A stretch of 7,271 nucleotides of DNA from assembly GCA_021442885.1 (NCBI GenBank), contig JABUVA010000028.1:9281-16551 (forward strand), read 5' to 3'. A program made the position numbers and the translations under genes. The notes under the pieces were generated by a model. It did no database searches, was not told the DNA's origin, and worked only from the letters and a program-made list of their open reading frames with translations. Each line of letters starts with the position of its first letter. Position 1 is the first letter of the stretch. This DNA is from Methanobrevibacter sp. (GTDB taxonomy: Archaea > Methanobacteriota > Methanobacteria > Methanobacteriales > Methanobacteriaceae). Shown here one piece after another: positions 6,338 to 7,271 of this stretch.

Positions 6338-7171
6338 ATGAAAAGTAAAGTAGCAGATTTATTAGATTGTAAATTCAAACCAATTACAATTGTAAAAAGC
6401 AATGAAAAAGATAAAAGAGCTATTGGTCCAAAATCAGATAAATCTCACTGTATCATGTCATATGTAGCTCGTGTGATTGCTAATAGAAAAATAGCTATTT
6501 TTGAAAAAGACACAGTCTCATGTATTGGTGGGTTAACAGGATTAGGCTTTGGCAATGCATTTATGAAAGATGATGAAACCTTTGAAAACTACTCAACATT
6601 TTTATCATTAGGTCTAAAAGTAGCAAAAGATAAAGAAAAATATCAGGAATTCTGTAACTACAAACCAAAACCAATAAAAGAAATGTTTGAAAATGGTGAA
6701 AGAGTTTACTCTAATAAAAAAAGAGCAGAGGAATTTTTATCAAATAAAGTTCCAAGTTTCAACAATAAGGAAAAATATGTAATTTTTAAACCAATTGAAG
6801 ATGTTAAAGATGGAGAAACTGTTGAATCTGTTATTTTCACTGTAAATACATTTGAGTTAGCTTGTCTTATGAATTTTGATGCATCTTTAAGAGATGATTT
6901 TGGATATCTTTTAACTCCTCCAGCTGCAGCATGTCAAGCTATGGCATCTTTTGTATTTATGGAATCTCAAAAAGAAGACCCTCACCCAGTATTAGGTTTA
7001 TTAGACTTTGCTGGTCGTAAACATATGGCAAGATGGATTCCAGATGATTATTTAAATATATCAATTCCTTTTAAATTATTTGAAAAATATGAAAATAATT
7101 GTGAAAATTCTTATTTAGATGGACATGTATGGAATGTAAATAAAAATAATTATAGAGTTTGCTATGATTAA
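6338..7171 (+). CDS. DUF169 family protein (COG2043-like)
   Basis: A 277-residue soluble protein whose features fit DUF169, a family of unknown function that is frequent in methanogens and other anaerobes. The supporting pattern includes SCIGGLTGLGFG (61-72), the TPPAAACQAMASF segment (193-205) followed by E209, P217-LGLLD, AGRKHMARWIPDD, and the late SIPFKLFEKYE (242-252). There are eight cysteines (11, 38, 62, 106, 176, 199, 255, 275). C62 in CxGG and C199 in AAAC sit in the best conserved-looking stretches, so a metal or redox role is conceivable but not shown. No signal peptide or membrane segment is seen. It starts behind its own promoter-like element and a weak GGATGTG ribosome site. 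Its only near neighbour on the same strand is the tocopherol-cyclase-like gene, whose promoter it resembles. Function unassigned. Confidence 0.82.
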   Translation: MKSKVADLLDCKFKPITIVKSNEKDKRAIGPKSDKSHCIMSYVARVIANRKIAIFEKDTVSCIGGLTGLGFGNAFMKDDETFENYSTFLSLGLKVAKDKEKYQEFCNYKPKPIKEMFENGERVYSNKKRAEEFLSNKVPSFNNKEKYVIFKPIEDVKDGETVESVIFTVNTFELACLMNFDASLRDDFGYLLTPPAAACQAMASFVFMESQKEDPHPVLGLLDFAGRKHMARWIPDDYLNISIPFKLFEKYENNCENSYLDGHVWNVNKNNYRVCYD

Positions 7172-7180
7172 TAAAAAAGG

Positions 7181-7270
7181 ATGTATATAGCTAGTGATGA
7201 TATTTTTGCAGAAAGTGGTTTTGTTTTTATTCGAAATCAATTATTTGCGTATACTCTAAAAGGTAGATAA
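7181..7270 (+). CDS. Possible 29-residue small protein, or gene remnant
   Basis: An ATG nine bases after the DUF169 stop opens a 29-codon frame ending in TAA at 7268-7270, reading MYIASDDIFAESG then VFIRNQLFAYTLKGR at its end. The codons look coding-like and the stretch is less A/T-extreme than the other gaps. However, the ribosome site is poor (AAAAAAGG directly abuts the ATG) and the product is not recognised. It could be a small gene, the remains of a longer gene, or a chance frame. Confidence 0.2.
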   Translation: MYIASDDIFAESGFVFIRNQLFAYTLKGR

Positions 7271-7271
7271 A

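Noticed and set aside
7227..7271. Minus-strand open frame entering from the right edge and stopping at 7227-7229
   Set aside because: Only 14 codons are visible and nothing is recognisable, so a convergent gene cannot be supported.
1..7271. tRNA, rRNA, CRISPR arrays, insertion sequences, phage genes or attachment sites
   Set aside because: No regular direct repeats, terminal inverted repeats, transposase or integrase motifs, or GC-rich structured RNA islands were seen on either strand.

Overview
The window looks like a chromosomal segment of a methanogenic archaeon of the order Methanobacteriales, most likely Methanobrevibacter or a close relative. The reasons are strongly AT-rich DNA with A/T-dominated third codon positions, archaeal TATA-like boxes and T-tract ends, an archaeal-type CTP synthase, and a DUF169 protein, a family common in methanogens. 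The genus is inferred from overall resemblance; no search was run. All five main genes lie on the + strand.

Region 1 (about 1-4852) holds three closely spaced genes: pyrG (CTP synthase, last step of CTP synthesis), a sodium-coupled neurotransmitter:sodium symporter (NSS/SNF) family transporter, and a MATE-family efflux pump. The gaps are 39 and 19 bases. The MATE gene has a clear Shine-Dalgarno sequence and is probably co-transcribed with the symporter. A TATA-like box between pyrG and the symporter could also give the transporters their own promoter. The transporters are linked by ion coupling (NSS proteins import a substrate with Na+, MATE pumps export with Na+ or H+), not by an obvious pathway with pyrG.

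Region 2 (about 4853-7171) holds two single genes, each behind its own AT-rich intergenic region with T-tracts and a promoter-like segment: a tocopherol-cyclase-like (lipocalin/CrtC-type fold) protein of unknown substrate and a DUF169 protein of unknown function. Their promoter segments share the 9-base string TAGTTATAA preceded by a TTWAAC element, so they may be co-regulated. This pair is the least understood part of the window. A tocopherol-cyclase-like protein is unexpected in a strict anaerobe that is not known to make tocopherol.

The last 100 bases hold only a doubtful 29-codon reading frame. No RNA genes, insertion sequences, CRISPR arrays or phage genes were seen. The best leads are the tocopherol-cyclase-like/DUF169 pair with its shared promoter elements, a possible non-AUG start of pyrG, and an Asp-to-Asn change at the presumed cation site of the MATE pump.
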